From assembly GCF_000188035.1 (NCBI RefSeq), contig NZ_AEUY02000005.1, forward strand, positions 124,001-188,000: a stretch of DNA of 64,000 nt, in the 5' to 3' direction. The translations under genes were made by a program, and so were the position numbers. The DNA is from Streptococcus pseudoporcinus LQ 940-04. Lineage in GTDB: Bacteria; Bacillota; Bacilli; Lactobacillales; Streptococcaceae. This document shows positions 36,707-47,241 of the stretch, one piece after another. The number at the start of each line of letters is the position of its first letter. Positions within the stretch are counted from its first letter, which is position 1. The notes below the pieces were generated by a model. It was not told where the DNA came from, ran no database searches, and worked only from the letters and a program-made list of their open reading frames with translations.

Positions 36707-38024
36707 TTTTTACCTCTACTTCTATTTGTCCATCTTGTAGTTCAAGGTCTAAAGCATCACCGACTGCAATACTTGTAACTGATGATATAACCTCTTCATC
36801 TTTTCGTAGAATACCATAGCCCCTGGCAATGATTCTTTCTGTATCTAGGGCTAAGAGAGTATCTTGAGCTTTTTCAAATCGGGCCAAAGCGTGATCATAA
36901 CGTTTTTGCATATTGATTTGTAAGCGCTGGTTAATATAGTTCATTTTTTCTTGATAACGACTCAATTTGGTTACTATATCCAAGGACTGTAAACGATGCC
37001 TCAAAGAGACCTCAAGGTGCTGACTTTCAGACAGTTTTTGTTTAGCCTGATAGGTCAATTGGGATTGGAGACGATCAATCTTTTGTAAAAAGCCATCATA
37101 AAGACGCTCAGGCTGCCTAAATATAACAGATTGTGACAGCTTGGCTAACCGATCTCCTTTTTGTTTCAATAAGCGTAGATTAGCTTGATAGGCTCTATTT
37201 TGTTGTTCACTTATCCAAGAAATGATATCAGCTTTCGTGACAGGAGTTGCAAGTTCAGCTGCTGCTGTCGGTGTTGCTGCTCGACGATCAGCAACAAAAT
37301 CGGCCAAGGTGATATCTGTCTCATGACCAACACTTGAGATGATAGGTAAGTGTGATTCAAAAATAGCTTGAACAACTATTTCTTCATTGAAAGCCCAAAG
37401 ATCCTCAATTGAGCCTCCTCCACGACCGACAATTAACAGATCCAAATCTGTTCTTTGATTTGCAAGAGCAATGTTAGCCGCTACTTCCTCCGCTGCTCCA
37501 TTTCCTTGAACTTTAGTTGGAAATAAAAGGATGTCAACACCAGGAAAGCGCCTGGATACCGTGGTAATAATATCTTTAATAACTGCTCCACTTGGACTCG
37601 TGACAACTCCTATTTTTCTAGAAAATTGAGGTAGAGCCTGCTTGTGGTTATCATTAAAGTAACCTTCTTTACTTAATTTGGCTTTTAATTGTTCAAACTG
37701 AAGGGCTAGAGCACCTACGCCATCTGGCTCTACCTTTTCAATGATAATGGAATAACTACCCGAAGGTTCATAAAGTTGCACTCGGCCAACAATATTTACT
37801 TTCATCCCTTCTTCTAGATCAAAACCCAGTTTCTTATAGATTCCACCCCAGATAGTTGCTTGAATGACAGCACCCTCATCTTTTAAGGAAAAATATTGAT
37901 GATTGGGTCTTTTTCTAAAATTTGAAACCTGACCTGTCAGATAAACCCGTTCTAAATAGGGATCACGGTCAAATTTCAATTTAAGGTATTTAGTTAATTG
38001 ACTTACACTTAAATAATCAGACAT
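36681..38024 (-). CDS. xseA: Exodeoxyribonuclease VII large subunit
   Basis: XseA is the catalytic subunit of exonuclease VII. The 447-residue protein has an N-terminal OB fold ([28 protein letters not shown]), the catalytic domain ([45 protein letters not shown]) and a C-terminal coiled coil that binds XseB. AAAGGG precedes the ATG. An extended -10 lies about 50 bases upstream, making this the operon's first gene. Confidence 0.96.
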   Translation of the reverse strand: MSDYLSVSQLTKYLKLKFDRDPYLERVYLTGQVSNFRKRPNHQYFSLKDEGAVIQATIWGGIYKKLGFDLEEGMKVNIVGRVQLYEPSGSYSIIIEKVEPDGVGALALQFEQLKAKLSKEGYFNDNHKQALPQFSRKIGVVTSPSGAVIKDIITTVSRRFPGVDILLFPTKVQGNGAAEEVAANIALANQRTDLDLLIVGRGGGSIEDLWAFNEEIVVQAIFESHLPIISSVGHETDITLADFVADRRAATPTAAAELATPVTKADIISWISEQQNRAYQANLRLLKQKGDRLAKLSQSVIFRQPERLYDGFLQKIDRLQSQLTYQAKQKLSESQHLEVSLRHRLQSLDIVTKLSRYQEKMNYINQRLQINMQKRYDHALARFEKAQDTLLALDTERIIARGYGILRKDEEVISSVTSIAVGDALDLELQDGQIEVEVKNVKQKTNI

Positions 38025-38048
38025 CAGGTTCCCTTTCTTTTATGTTAA

Positions 38049-38084
38049 AGGCGAAAACGCCACCATATAAAAGCAATTATACCA
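38049..38084 (-). promoter_or_regulatory. xseA operon promoter and 5' hairpin
   Basis: On the minus strand TGGTATAAT (-10 at 38076-38081) is followed in the leader by GGCG-TTTT-CGCC, a small perfect hairpin just before the ribosome site. Confidence 0.55.
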
Positions 38085-38112
38085 TTTTTTTACTTAAAAA
38101 GTCTGCCTTGAG

Positions 38113-38134
38113 CACGAAAAAAGGAGCTTAAAGC
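38113..38134 (-). terminator. Terminator of the folD-nnrD operon
   Basis: GGAGCTTTAAGCTCC followed by TTTTTT on the minus strand, 35 bases after the nnrD stop. Confidence 0.8.
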
Positions 38135-38169
38135 TCCATCTCATTAGTCCTTACAAAAAGTAGGTATCT

Positions 38170-39003
38170 CTAGCACCATTTTTTCATCCAATAAGGGATC
38201 TGCTCACAAATGACACTTGGTAAAACCACATAGTTATCTCTAGCTAGTTGGTCAGCAATATAAGAGTGTAAATAAGTTGCTGCGACTACTCTTTGAGCTA
38301 GTGTAACATCTGGAAATTGACCTGAAAAGCCAGCTATGATACCTGCAAGTGTGTCACCCATACCTCCTGTAGCTTGGTATGGTCCTCCAGCATCTATTTG
38401 AAAGATCTGATCTTGATAGAAAATATTCGTCGCATGACTCTTTGCAACTAGTAGGGTACTATCAGGAAAACGGCCTAAAGCTTCCCGGTTAGTCTGAAGG
38501 TTCTGATTTTCAATTGCTAGTCCTGATAAACGTTCCCACTCTTTTTGGTGTGGGGTTAAAACGAGATTCTGACCTTTCTTAACTTGTTTTTTCCCTTTTG
38601 CCATTAGGTTTAGTGCCGAGCCATCTAGAATTAGAACTTGCTCTTCTGATACTTCTTTCATAACTGTATCAAATAAGGTCTCTGCTTTGCTATTTTCCGA
38701 AAGACCCGAACCGATAAGAATAATCTCCGCAGCTCGGATATGGTGTAAGAATAGGTCGTGGTCATCAACTGAAAAAGCCATTGCTTCTGGTAATTGGGCG
38801 TGAAGTGGACCGATGTTATCCTTTTCAGTAGCAACAGTTACTAAGCCAGCGCCACTATAAACAGCCGCTTTTGCTGCCATGATGATAGCTCCACCATAAG
38901 GATAGAGACCCCCAATCAAGAGTAAACGTCCGTAGTCTCCTTTATGGCTTGCTCTTTTCCTTTCGGTAATCACTTGCCTTAAAAATTCCTGCGTTATTAT
39001 CAT
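38170..39003 (-). CDS. nnrD: ADP-dependent NAD(P)H-hydrate dehydratase
   Basis: NnrD repairs damaged NADH and NADPH by dehydrating the hydrate forms. The 277-residue protein is a YjeF C-terminal (ribokinase-like) domain with [11 protein letters not shown] at the N-terminus and the catalytic [11 protein letters not shown] near the C-terminus. The epimerase half (YjeF N-terminal) is not fused. The start overlaps the folD stop by four bases (ATGA), and both enzymes deal with pyridine nucleotide cofactors. Confidence 0.9.
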   Translation of the reverse strand: MIITQEFLRQVITERKRASHKGDYGRLLLIGGLYPYGGAIIMAAKAAVYSGAGLVTVATEKDNIGPLHAQLPEAMAFSVDDHDLFLHHIRAAEIILIGSGLSENSKAETLFDTVMKEVSEEQVLILDGSALNLMAKGKKQVKKGQNLVLTPHQKEWERLSGLAIENQNLQTNREALGRFPDSTLLVAKSHATNIFYQDQIFQIDAGGPYQATGGMGDTLAGIIAGFSGQFPDVTLAQRVVAATYLHSYIADQLARDNYVVLPSVICEQIPYWMKKWC

Positions 39004-39854
39004 TTGCTCACACTTCTTAGAGCGGACTGATATGTTTGTTCTAACAACATCGTAATAGTCATTGGTCCTACTCCTCCTGGCACCGGTGTGATGTAACTGG
39101 CTTTTTGGGATACTTGTTCAAAAGCGACATCACCAATTAATTTACCATTATCATCACGATTCATACCAACATCAATAACGACAGCACCTTCTTTGACAAA
39201 CTCTTCTGTCACAAAGTGACCTTGACCAATAGCTACAATCAGAATATCCGCCTGTCTTGCAAATTCTGCTAAATGCCGTGTCCGTGAATGAGTTAAGGTT
39301 ACTGTTGCATTTTTATCAAGTAATAACTGCGCCATCGGCTTACCAACGATATTTGAACGTCCAATAATGACTGCATGTTTTCCTTCCAAGTCAATGCCAT
39401 AGTCGCTAAACATCTCCATAATACCAGCTGGGGTACAGGGAACCATTAGAGGGCGACCTGACCAAAGGTGCCCTGTATTCATAGGGTGAAAACCGTCCAC
39501 GTCTTTTTTAGGATCAATTTCCAGAATAATCTTTTTGTCATTGATATGGCTTGGTAATGGCAGTTGGACTAATATGCCGTGGATAGACTCATCTTGATTA
39601 AATTGGTGAATAATTGCAATTAACTCTTCTTGACAAATTGATTCTGACAAGCGAACTGTCTCACTCTTAAAACCTGCTGCAATTGCTGATTTCTCCTTAT
39701 TTCGGACATACACTTGACTTGCCGGATTATCACCTACAAGAATTACGGCTAAACCTGGAACAATTCCAAATTCTCTTTTTAAGTCTTTTACTTTTTTGGC
39801 TAGTTTACCTTGCATTTTTTGTCCCAATGCTTTACCATCAATGATTGTAACCAT
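39000..39854 (-). CDS. folD: Bifunctional methylenetetrahydrofolate dehydrogenase/cyclohydrolase
   Basis: FolD interconverts methylene-, methenyl- and formyl-tetrahydrofolate for purine and fMet supply. The 284-residue protein has the catalytic Lys region YVRNKEKSA, the QLPLP motif, DVDGFHPMN, and the NADP-binding [15 protein letters not shown]. It is complete. It leads a two-gene operon with nnrD. Confidence 0.96.
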   Translation of the reverse strand: MVTIIDGKALGQKMQGKLAKKVKDLKREFGIVPGLAVILVGDNPASQVYVRNKEKSAIAAGFKSETVRLSESICQEELIAIIHQFNQDESIHGILVQLPLPSHINDKKIILEIDPKKDVDGFHPMNTGHLWSGRPLMVPCTPAGIMEMFSDYGIDLEGKHAVIIGRSNIVGKPMAQLLLDKNATVTLTHSRTRHLAEFARQADILIVAIGQGHFVTEEFVKEGAVVIDVGMNRDDNGKLIGDVAFEQVSQKASYITPVPGGVGPMTITMLLEQTYQSALRSVSK

Positions 39855-39883
39855 TACTTACTTCCTTTTTCTATTTTCCCTCT

Positions 39884-39892
39884 ATTATACCA
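39884..39892 (-). promoter_or_regulatory. folD extended -10 promoter
   Basis: On the minus strand TGGTATAAT lies 29 bases before the folD ATG. Confidence 0.55.
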
Positions 39893-40027
39893 AAAAGATT
39901 AATAAAGATTCGTTGTTTTTATTAGTAAGACTTCTGACTTAAGAAAGTCAACATTCATATAATATCTAAACGAAAAAATGAGAATAATCACACCTTGTTA
40001 CAATAAAAATACATCACAAACAAAAAT

Positions 40028-40055
40028 AAAAAACTTATTGAAAAATAAGCTTTCT
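40028..40055 (-). terminator. Terminator of the DUF1797 gene
   Basis: CTTATT pairs with AATAAG (40034-40039, 40044-40049) and is followed by TTTTTT on the minus strand. The stem is AT-rich but well placed. Confidence 0.6.
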
Positions 40056-40075
40056 ATCCATGCTCCCGAAGCACA

Positions 40076-40306
40076 TCAATATAATAAATCGTAAATTTCC
40101 ATTGCAATCAAATCGATACTATCAAATGAATATGATTCACGCGCTTCTACATCACGTAATGTAAAAACGGGACCATTTTCTGGATCATTTGCAAAAGAGA
40201 CTTCAGCAACTACAACACCATCACGTTCAAAATTTCTTTTTAAATTACCACCATCATTGACCATCAATTTGAGACGGTTAATGATTCTCACTAAATGTGA
40301 TTCCAT
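40076..40306 (-). CDS. DUF1797 (YkuJ-like) small protein
   Basis: This 76-residue soluble protein matches the DUF1797 family (RIINRLKLMVNDGGNLKRNFERDG shortened; C-terminal SFDSIDLIAMEIYDLLY). No function is established. AGGAG precedes the ATG. It is monocistronic and divergent from clpE, a neighbour relation seen in other streptococci. Confidence 0.8.
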   Translation of the reverse strand: MESHLVRIINRLKLMVNDGGNLKRNFERDGVVVAEVSFANDPENGPVFTLRDVEARESYSFDSIDLIAMEIYDLLY

Positions 40307-40444
40307 GTCTTTTCTCCTATTCGTTTATTATCCCCTTTATTTTATCATAAAAATAAATAAACCAACACAAAAAGAACTAATTTTATCGGTTTTTTCACAA
40401 ACTTTGGGCTTGAATTAGCTCACTTTCTTTCTTACAACAAGACA

Positions 40445-40471
40445 TTAGCACTCTTCCAACACAAGTGCTAA
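40445..40471. promoter_or_regulatory. CIRCE element (HrcA operator) upstream of clpE
   Basis: TTAGCACTC, nine bases, AAGTGCTAA matches the CIRCE consensus TTAGCACTC-N9-GAGTGCTAA with a single mismatch. It ends 17 bases before the clpE -35. Confidence 0.85.
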
Positions 40472-40487
40472 TTACGGAACTTTTTGC

Positions 40488-40515
40488 TTGATTTTCAAGG
40501 TAAGGGTGCTATAAT
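40488..40515 (+). promoter_or_regulatory. clpE promoter
   Basis: TTGATT (40488-40493), 16-bp spacer, TGC-TATAAT (-10 at 40510-40515). Confidence 0.75.
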
Positions 40516-40527
40516 AGGACTATAAAG

Positions 40528-40544
40528 TTTGACCATTGTTGACT
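40528..40544. promoter_or_regulatory. CtsR box downstream of the clpE -10
   Basis: Read on the minus strand AGTCAACAATGGTCAAA gives two CtsR heptads spaced by three bases, one base from the ideal repeat. It covers the transcription start region. Confidence 0.8.
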
Positions 40545-40584
40545 AAATGGTTTCCTTTTGAACAAAAGCCTCAGGAGGTATTTT

Positions 40585-42867
40585 ATGCTTTGTCAAAACT
40601 GTAAATTAAATGAAGCCTCTATTCACCTATACGCTAACGTGAATGGGACACAAAAGCAGATTGATCTTTGTCAAAACTGTTATCAAATTATGAAGACTGA
40701 CGCAAATAACTCGATTCTGGGTGGGATGCGTTCTAAATCCCAAAATCAAAATGATTCTTTGAATCCTTTATTTGACGATTTCTTTGGTGACCTCAACAAC
40801 TTCAGAGCTTTTGGGAACTTGCCAAATACACCCCCAACTCAGACTGGTAGACAAAATGGTGGAGGATCCGGCGGAGGCAACAACCGTAACGGCCAAGGAG
40901 CAGTATCTGGGCAAAATACCAAAAGAGAACCCGGTCTCCTTGAAGAGTTTGGTATTAACGTGACTGATATAGCAAGAAATGGTGATATTGATCCTGTCAT
41001 TGGTCGCGATGAGGAAATCATTCGTGTCATTGAGATTTTAAATCGACGAACCAAGAATAATCCTGTCTTAATTGGTGAACCGGGTGTCGGTAAAACGGCA
41101 GTCGTAGAAGGTTTAGCCCAAAAAATCGTTGATGGTAGTGTTCCTCATAAACTGCAACATAAAGAGGTGATTCGTTTGGACGTGGTTAGTCTAGTTCAGG
41201 GGACTGGTATTCGCGGACAATTTGAAGAACGTATGCAAAAATTGATGGAAGAAATTCGTAATCGTCAAGATGTTATTCTCTTCATTGATGAGATTCATGA
41301 AATTGTTGGTGCCGGTACTGCTGGGGATGGCAATATGGATGCTGGAAATATCTTAAAACCAGCCTTAGCTCGTGGGGAATTACAGCTGGTTGGTGCAACA
41401 ACACTCAACGAATACCGGATCATTGAAAAAGATGCTGCCTTAGAGCGTCGGATGCAACCTGTTAAGGTCGATGAGCCTTCTGTGGAAGAAACCATTACTA
41501 TTCTTAAAGGTATTCAAGCCAAATACGAAGACTATCATCATGTTAAATACAGCCAAGATGCTATCGAAGCAGCTGCTAACTTATCGAATCGTTATATTCA
41601 AGATCGATTCTTACCGGATAAAGCTATTGACTTGCTTGATGAAGCTGGATCAAAGCTGAATTTAACGCTTAACTTTGTTGACCCTAAAGAAATTGATAAA
41701 CGATTAGTGGAAGCTGAAAATTTAAAAGCGCAAGCCACTCGTGATGAAGACTTTGAACGCGCAGCCTATTTCCGCGATCAAATTGCTAAATACAAGGAGC
41801 TCCAAACTCAAAAGGTAGACGATCAAGATACTCCTATTATTACTGAAAAGACTATTGAAGCAATTGTTGAGCAAAAAACCAATATTCCTGTTGGTGATCT
41901 CAAAGAAAAAGAGCAATCTCAGTTAGTCAATCTTTCAGATGATTTGAAAGCTCATGTAATTGGTCAAGATGCTGCTGTTGATAAAATTGCTAAGGCTATT
42001 CGTCGCAATCGTGTTGGTTTAGGTAGCCCAAATCGACCGATTGGATCTTTCCTCTTTGTGGGCCCGACTGGGGTAGGGAAGACGGAACTCTCTAAACAAT
42101 TAGCTATTGAACTCTTCGGTTCAGCTGATAATATGATTCGTTTTGATATGTCTGAATATATGGAAAAGCACGCTGTTGCTAAGTTAGTGGGAGCCCCTCC
42201 AGGATATGTCGGTTATGAAGAAGCCGGTCAATTAACAGAAAAAGTTAGACGAAATCCTTATTCACTGATATTATTGGACGAAGTTGAAAAAGCTCACCCT
42301 GACGTTATGCATATGTTCCTTCAAGTTTTAGATGATGGTCGGCTAACTGATGGACAAGGGCGGACAGTCAGCTTTAAAGATACTATTATTATCATGACAT
42401 CAAATGCAGGTACTGGCAAAGTTGAAGCCTCCGTTGGTTTTGGGGCTGCACGCGAAGGACGTACCAATTCTGTTATGGGAGAATTAAGCAATTACTTTAG
42501 CCCAGAATTTATGAATCGTTTTGATGGTATTATTGAGTTCCAAGCATTAAGCAAAGAACATTTATTACAGATTGTTGATCTAATGTTGACTGATGTCAAT
42601 AGCCGTTTAGCCTATAACAATATTCACCTTGACGTCACAGACAAGGTGAAGGAAAAATTAGTTGATCTCGGCTATGACGCTAAGATGGGGGCCCGTCCAC
42701 TTAGAAGAACGATTCAAGATCATATCGAAGATGCCATTACAGACTATTATCTTGAAAATCCGACTGAGAAGAACTTAAAGGCCATGTTGTCAAGTAATGG
42801 TAATATAGTGATTAAAAGCGCCAAAAAACTCGATAAAGCGCAATCTGTTTCTCAGCAAAAAGACTAA
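40585..42867 (+). CDS. clpE: ATP-dependent Clp protease ATPase subunit ClpE
   Basis: ClpE unfolds aggregated proteins for ClpP under heat stress. The 760-residue protein has an N-terminal zinc finger (CQNC near the start and a second CQNC), a Gly/Asn-rich linker, and two AAA modules with Walker [10 protein letters not shown] and GPTGVGKTE, separated by a UVR-like coiled segment ([20 protein letters not shown]). I start at the ATG at 40585 with AGGAGG; the longer TTG frame adds nine residues without support. CIRCE and CtsR sites flank its promoter. Confidence 0.96.
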   Translation: MLCQNCKLNEASIHLYANVNGTQKQIDLCQNCYQIMKTDANNSILGGMRSKSQNQNDSLNPLFDDFFGDLNNFRAFGNLPNTPPTQTGRQNGGGSGGGNNRNGQGAVSGQNTKREPGLLEEFGINVTDIARNGDIDPVIGRDEEIIRVIEILNRRTKNNPVLIGEPGVGKTAVVEGLAQKIVDGSVPHKLQHKEVIRLDVVSLVQGTGIRGQFEERMQKLMEEIRNRQDVILFIDEIHEIVGAGTAGDGNMDAGNILKPALARGELQLVGATTLNEYRIIEKDAALERRMQPVKVDEPSVEETITILKGIQAKYEDYHHVKYSQDAIEAAANLSNRYIQDRFLPDKAIDLLDEAGSKLNLTLNFVDPKEIDKRLVEAENLKAQATRDEDFERAAYFRDQIAKYKELQTQKVDDQDTPIITEKTIEAIVEQKTNIPVGDLKEKEQSQLVNLSDDLKAHVIGQDAAVDKIAKAIRRNRVGLGSPNRPIGSFLFVGPTGVGKTELSKQLAIELFGSADNMIRFDMSEYMEKHAVAKLVGAPPGYVGYEEAGQLTEKVRRNPYSLILLDEVEKAHPDVMHMFLQVLDDGRLTDGQGRTVSFKDTIIIMTSNAGTGKVEASVGFGAAREGRTNSVMGELSNYFSPEFMNRFDGIIEFQALSKEHLLQIVDLMLTDVNSRLAYNNIHLDVTDKVKEKLVDLGYDAKMGARPLRRTIQDHIEDAITDYYLENPTEKNLKAMLSSNGNIVIKSAKKLDKAQSVSQQKD

Positions 42868-42872
42868 TACCT

Positions 42873-42902
42873 TAGAGTGCTAAAAATAGCACTCTTTTTA
42901 TT
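42873..42902 (+). terminator. clpE terminator
   Basis: AGAGTGCTA pairs with TAGCACTCT around four A and is followed by TTTTATT. Its arms repeat the CIRCE half-site sequence. Confidence 0.85.
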
Positions 42903-42979
42903 AATTTTTTAATCAAAAATGCACATTTTAATAAGTTAAATTACTAATTTTTTAGTATAATAGAAAAAAGGAGGGGCTT

Positions 42980-43426
42980 ATGACAGTTCCAGTTTTCGGT
43001 GAAAAAAGTAATCATAAAGACTATCAGACGCGTTATGGGGTTTATGCGATTATCCCTAACCAGGAAGCTGAAAAAATTATTTTAGTACAAGCTCCAAATG
43101 GCTCATGGTTCTTACCTGGTGGTGAAATAGAAAATGGTGAAAATCATGATACAGCTCTTAAGCGGGAGCTACTGGAGGAGCTTGGCTTTTCAGCAGAAAT
43201 AGGCTATTATTATGGGCAAGCAGATGAGTACTTTTACTCTCGTCATCGTGATACCTACTACTATAATCCAGCCTTTCTCTATGAAGTCATTGCCTATCAT
43301 AGAGTTGGTAATCCCCTAGAGGATTTTAATAATCTAGCCTGGTTTCCAGTTGAAGAAGCTATCGGTCTTCTCAAAAGAGGAAGTCATAAATGGGGTGTCC
43401 TAGAGTGGCAAAAACACCACCACTAG
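42980..43426 (+). CDS. Nudix hydrolase
   Basis: This 148-residue protein carries a full Nudix box, GGEIENGENHDTALKRELLEELGF shortened to G(x5)E(x7)RELLEELGF, with both catalytic Glu. The substrate is not predictable (a nucleoside diphosphate derivative). GGAGGGG precedes the ATG, and a TATAAT lies at 42956-42961. It commonly neighbours clpE in streptococci. Confidence 0.88.
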   Translation: MTVPVFGEKSNHKDYQTRYGVYAIIPNQEAEKIILVQAPNGSWFLPGGEIENGENHDTALKRELLEELGFSAEIGYYYGQADEYFYSRHRDTYYYNPAFLYEVIAYHRVGNPLEDFNNLAWFPVEEAIGLLKRGSHKWGVLEWQKHHH

Positions 43427-43475
43427 TCCTTGTACTAAATATACCATACATTACAAAATCAGTTTGGAGGATAAT

Positions 43476-43778
43476 ATGAGATTAATCAATACAACAAGTA
43501 GCCATCCTGAGCTTGTTCAGAATCAACTACGAAATACTGATGCACAGTTGGTTGAGGTCTACTCAGCAGGAAATACTGACGTCGTCTTCACAAAGGCACC
43601 CAAACATTATGAACTTTTAATTTCTAATAAATATCGTGCCATCAAAGATGAGGAATTAAATACTATTCGTCATTTTTTCCTCAAACGAAAAATAAATCCC
43701 AAATTGGTTATTCCTGGTCAATCAAAAACATTGCATACTAACAACCTGATTGAAATATCTTTCCAAATTAAAGAATAA
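43476..43778 (+). CDS. DUF1827 family protein
   Basis: This 100-residue protein begins MRLINTTSSHPELVQNQL and belongs to DUF1827, a streptococcal/lactococcal family of unknown function. The ATG at 43476 has TTTGGAGGA ahead. A TTG four codons upstream lies in the ribosome site and is not used. It is probably co-transcribed with the Nudix gene, 49 bp apart, and ends at a strong hairpin. Confidence 0.8.
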   Translation: MRLINTTSSHPELVQNQLRNTDAQLVEVYSAGNTDVVFTKAPKHYELLISNKYRAIKDEELNTIRHFFLKRKINPKLVIPGQSKTLHTNNLIEISFQIKE

Positions 43779-43796
43779 AATAAAACTCTCATACCT

Positions 43797-43844
43797 ATAA
43801 AGACCTCAAAAAGTTTAGTTTATCTGACTTTTTGAGATCTTTAT
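43797..43844 (+). terminator. Terminator of the Nudix-DUF1827 unit
   Basis: An 18-base stem with one mismatch (43797-43814 with 43827-43844) and a 12-base loop. There is no long T-run outside, but the inner arm is T-rich. Confidence 0.65.
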
Positions 43845-44090
43845 CATATGATGCCATAGCTACCTATACTGACTAACCGCTATGAAGTTATCACCAATAG
43901 ATCAGTCATCAACATCCAGAATAAAACAATGCTGTGTCTAATTGATGGGTACCGCCTTTCAAGAAGTCATTCTTACATATCTGCTACTAGCTCAATGCTG
44001 AGAAAACTATTTGGTCCTTCTTTTACTTTTTGCATCACATAAGGATAACTGTAAACTAAAGGACTTATTCAAACATCTAATCCAGTAGTA
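43845..44090. other. Gene-free interval with a 54-codon open stretch
   Basis: No start or ribosome site is convincing. One plus-strand frame is open from about 43880 to a TAA near 44041 and could be a relic. I recognise no family. Confidence 0.35.
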
Positions 44091-44093
44091 AAC

Positions 44094-44124
44094 AAAAAGC
44101 ACCTCATCAGTGAGGTGCTTTATT
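44094..44124. terminator. Bidirectional terminator after ileS
   Basis: An 11-base perfect stem AAAGCACCTCA with TGAGGTGCTTT, loop TCAG (44096-44121). Confidence 0.9.
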
Positions 44125-44169
44125 TGCCTACATATTGATTAATCTTACTAACTTAATTAGTGGTTTTGC

Positions 44170-46971
44170 TTATTTATCAGAAATTTCAAAGCCTTCAGCA
44201 ACTGCTTCCGGGAAGTTTTCTTCGATAATTTTGGCACTTGCATCACAAACAAAGGCATTGTATGAACGCATTCTTGTTGTTGGATCAATACGACGAGAGC
44301 GCTCGCAAACCTCACCAATAGCACGCTCAACAGTGAAAGCAACTCCTTCAAATGCTACTGCACTCGCTGGCGCTTCTTCTAAGTCACTAACCGTCAATTG
44401 TGAAACAATTAATAGAAGTGCTATATCACTATCCAAAGCCTTTAAAAGTGTTTTTATTTCAGTGTTAGCATAGATTGTTAAGTGCGCTTCAAGTGACTTA
44501 CCAATAACTTTGGCATTACGAGCTTCTTCTAAAGCTTTTTGAGCTTGGTTTCGCAATGACATAAAGGCTTCCCAAGCTTCTAAAATATCAGCTTGACCGG
44601 TGAAAGATTCCGCAACTGGTAACTCACTTAGCTGTACAAATTCTTCTTCTTCAAACTCTAAGTAAGACCAAATCTCCTCAGCAGTATGCGGTAGAATTGG
44701 TGTTAACAGTTTAGTAATCTTAACTAAAATGTCATAAAAGACAGTTTGCATGGCACGACGTTGTTGGCTATTAGCAGCCTCAATATAGACAACGTCTTTT
44801 GCAAAATCCAAATAGAAAGCCGATAAATCAACTGTAACAAAGTTTACTACAGCTTTATAAATAGTCATAAAGTCATATGAGTTATAGGCTTTATGGAAAA
44901 CTTCTACTAATTGATTAAATTTGATTGTCATATACTTATCAGCTGCAGATAAGTCTTCAAAAGCAACAGTATCAAGATTAGGATTAAAATCTGAAGTATT
45001 GGCAATTAAGAAACGGAGAGTATTTCTGATTTTACGGTAAGTTTCAGAAACCTGTCCTAAGATGTCCATAGATACACGGACATCGTTATCAGTATCCACA
45101 GAAGTTACCCAGAGACGAAGAATTTCCGCACCATATTGCTTGGTAACATCACTTGGTAAAATGGTATTACCTTTGGATTTAGACATTTTTTCGCCTTTTC
45201 CATCAAGTACAAATCCTTGAGATAAAATAGCTTTATATGGAGCATGACCATTCACTGCAACGGAAGTAATCAATGATGAATTAAACCATCCTCGGTATTG
45301 GTCTGATCCTTCCAAGTAAAGGTCAGCAGGATAGGATAGGTTGTCGCGGGCATTCATAACACCATTCCAAGATGAACCAGAGTCAAACCATACATCCATG
45401 ATATCAGTTTCTTTTGTAAACTCTCCATTGGGTGAACCTGGGTGTGAAAAGCCCTCTGGTAAGAGATCTTTGGCATCCTTTTTCCACCAAATGATAGACC
45501 CTTCTTTTTCAAAGAGGTTAGCTACATGGTCCGTAACTTCTTTAGACATGATTGCTGTGCCATCTTCTGCATAAAAGATAGGTAAGGGAACGCCCCAAGC
45601 TCTCTGACGAGAAATCACCCAATCGCCACGATCACGAATCATATTGTAGAGACGTGTTTTCCCCCATGATGGGTGGAAGGTTGTCTTTTCGATTTCTTCT
45701 AATATTTCCTGGCGGAAGCGTGATACTGAGGCAAACCATTGTGGAACAGCACGCCAAATAATCGGTTTCTTAGTACGCCAATCAAATGGATAGGAGTGAT
45801 TTATAACCTCACTAGCTAATAGAAGATCACCTAATTTTTCTTGAACAATTGGTGTGACTTTATCATAGAATTTCCCTTGGAAATCAGGACCAGCATTCTC
45901 CATCATGATCCCACGTTCATCAACTGTTACTGCTACTTCTAGTTTATACTTAACACCGACATTATAGTCATCCTCACCAAAACCAGGAGCAGTATGAACA
46001 ATTCCTGTACCTGAATCCAGGGTAACATGATCACCAAGAATGACATATTCTGTAACATCTGTATCCCAAGGATGCTCTGTTTCGATAAATTCTAAATCTT
46101 TTCCTTTATAATGTGCTAATATCTCAAATTCTACCCAACCAAACTTGTCTGCTAGACTATCTAGTAAGCCTTCTGCAACTAAATAGTTTTGTACTTTTCC
46201 TGCTGGACGAACAAGAACATAATCCAAATCTGGGCCAACCGTCAATCCACGCGAAGCTGTTACAGTGAAGGGAGTGGTTGTCCAAACGACGATATAAGTA
46301 TCTGTATCCAGTATACCTTTACCGTTTTTAACTTTATTAGCATAATAAATAGAAGTTGAATCTATATCATGATATTCAATTTCAGCTTCAGCTAAAGCAG
46401 ACTCAGATGACCAAGACCAGTAAACTGGCTTTGCTCCACGGTAGATGTAGCCCTTGTCAGCCATTGCCCCAAAAACACGAATTTGATTTGCTTCATATTC
46501 TGGCATCAGGGTAATATAAGGCTTATCCCAATCAGCAGAAACGCCTAGACGTTTGAAGTCTTCTCTTTGTTTTTCAACCTGTGACATAGCATAATCACGG
46601 CACATTTCAAGGTATTGAGCCAGATCCATTTCTTTACGTTTAACACCTTTTTTAGCCAAGACTTGCTCAATTGGTAGCCCATGAGTATCCCAACCTGGCA
46701 CATAAGGAGCTTGATAACCAGACATTGATTTAGCCCTTACAATAATATCTTTAGAAATCTTATTTAAGGCATGGCCAACGTGTATATTACCATTGGCGTA
46801 GGGAGGACCATCATGCAAGTGAAATGAAGGTTTTCCTTCATTAAGCTCCTGGCGTTTTCTGTAAATGTCAGCTTCATCCCAAGCTTTTTGCCACTGCGGT
46901 TCTTTATTTGGTAAGCCAGCTCGCATTGGAAAACCTGTTTTCCCAAGATTGAGTGTTTCTTTTAGTTTCAT
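44170..46971 (-). CDS. ileS: Isoleucyl-tRNA synthetase
   Basis: IleS charges tRNA(Ile). The 933-residue protein has the HIGH motif in [16 protein letters not shown], an editing domain, and KMSKSKGN. The C-terminal zinc finger, usually four cysteines, reads CERS (44296-44307) and CDAS (44236-44247), so two ligands are Ser; the domain is otherwise in place. I start at the ATG at 46971 with AAAGGAG upstream. Frames starting further out run into the T-box leader. Expression should rise when uncharged tRNA(Ile) builds up. Confidence 0.96.
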   Translation of the reverse strand: MKLKETLNLGKTGFPMRAGLPNKEPQWQKAWDEADIYRKRQELNEGKPSFHLHDGPPYANGNIHVGHALNKISKDIIVRAKSMSGYQAPYVPGWDTHGLPIEQVLAKKGVKRKEMDLAQYLEMCRDYAMSQVEKQREDFKRLGVSADWDKPYITLMPEYEANQIRVFGAMADKGYIYRGAKPVYWSWSSESALAEAEIEYHDIDSTSIYYANKVKNGKGILDTDTYIVVWTTTPFTVTASRGLTVGPDLDYVLVRPAGKVQNYLVAEGLLDSLADKFGWVEFEILAHYKGKDLEFIETEHPWDTDVTEYVILGDHVTLDSGTGIVHTAPGFGEDDYNVGVKYKLEVAVTVDERGIMMENAGPDFQGKFYDKVTPIVQEKLGDLLLASEVINHSYPFDWRTKKPIIWRAVPQWFASVSRFRQEILEEIEKTTFHPSWGKTRLYNMIRDRGDWVISRQRAWGVPLPIFYAEDGTAIMSKEVTDHVANLFEKEGSIIWWKKDAKDLLPEGFSHPGSPNGEFTKETDIMDVWFDSGSSWNGVMNARDNLSYPADLYLEGSDQYRGWFNSSLITSVAVNGHAPYKAILSQGFVLDGKGEKMSKSKGNTILPSDVTKQYGAEILRLWVTSVDTDNDVRVSMDILGQVSETYRKIRNTLRFLIANTSDFNPNLDTVAFEDLSAADKYMTIKFNQLVEVFHKAYNSYDFMTIYKAVVNFVTVDLSAFYLDFAKDVVYIEAANSQQRRAMQTVFYDILVKITKLLTPILPHTAEEIWSYLEFEEEEFVQLSELPVAESFTGQADILEAWEAFMSLRNQAQKALEEARNAKVIGKSLEAHLTIYANTEIKTLLKALDSDIALLLIVSQLTVSDLEEAPASAVAFEGVAFTVERAIGEVCERSRRIDPTTRMRSYNAFVCDASAKIIEENFPEAVAEGFEISDK

Positions 46972-46989
46972 ATAAAGCGTCTCCTTTTG

Positions 46990-47212
46990 TTTCTGCTTAT
47001 TCGTAAAAATAAAAAAGCCTTCATCTATCCAAAGGACGAAAGCTCGTGGTACCACCTTAGTTCAGAATAGTGCAAAGCACCATTCCCTCTTTACTCGTAA
47101 GGTGAGCCCACCTCCTAACTTACTAGATTTCAGTTAGAAAGATCGAAAATGATAATTATTAATCAAGGGAATGCAGATCTCTCATCATCATCTGCTTGCT
47201 GTAACTATTGAC
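46990..47212 (-). promoter_or_regulatory. T-box leader of ileS
   Basis: On the minus strand the T-box core AAGGTGGTACCACG (47045-47056 for the GGTGGTACCACG part) lies before an intrinsic terminator. Upstream, GCAGAT/ATCTGC and ATTCCCT/AGGGAAT pairings form stem I-like structure. The terminator stem is AGCTTTCGTC with GATGAAGGCT (47035-47044 and 47016-47025), followed by TTTTTT. I could not fix the isoleucine specifier codon with confidence. Confidence 0.85.
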
Positions 47213-47241
47213 TAAATAATCGTGTCTTTCTTAATCTTCAA
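47213..47241 (-). promoter_or_regulatory. ileS promoter
   Basis: On the minus strand TTGAAG (47236-47241), 17-bp spacer, TATTTA (47213-47218). The -35 lies in the last codons of divIVA. Confidence 0.55.

Noticed and set aside
44135..44473. 112-codon plus-strand frame opposite the ileS C-terminus
   Set aside because: It is an antisense shadow; the minus-strand frame matches IleRS to the end.
46998..47005. Exact cin-box TACGAATA on the minus strand in the ileS leader
   Set aside because: It lies between the T-box terminator and the start codon of a housekeeping synthetase. Several chance matches to an 8-mer are expected in a window this size.
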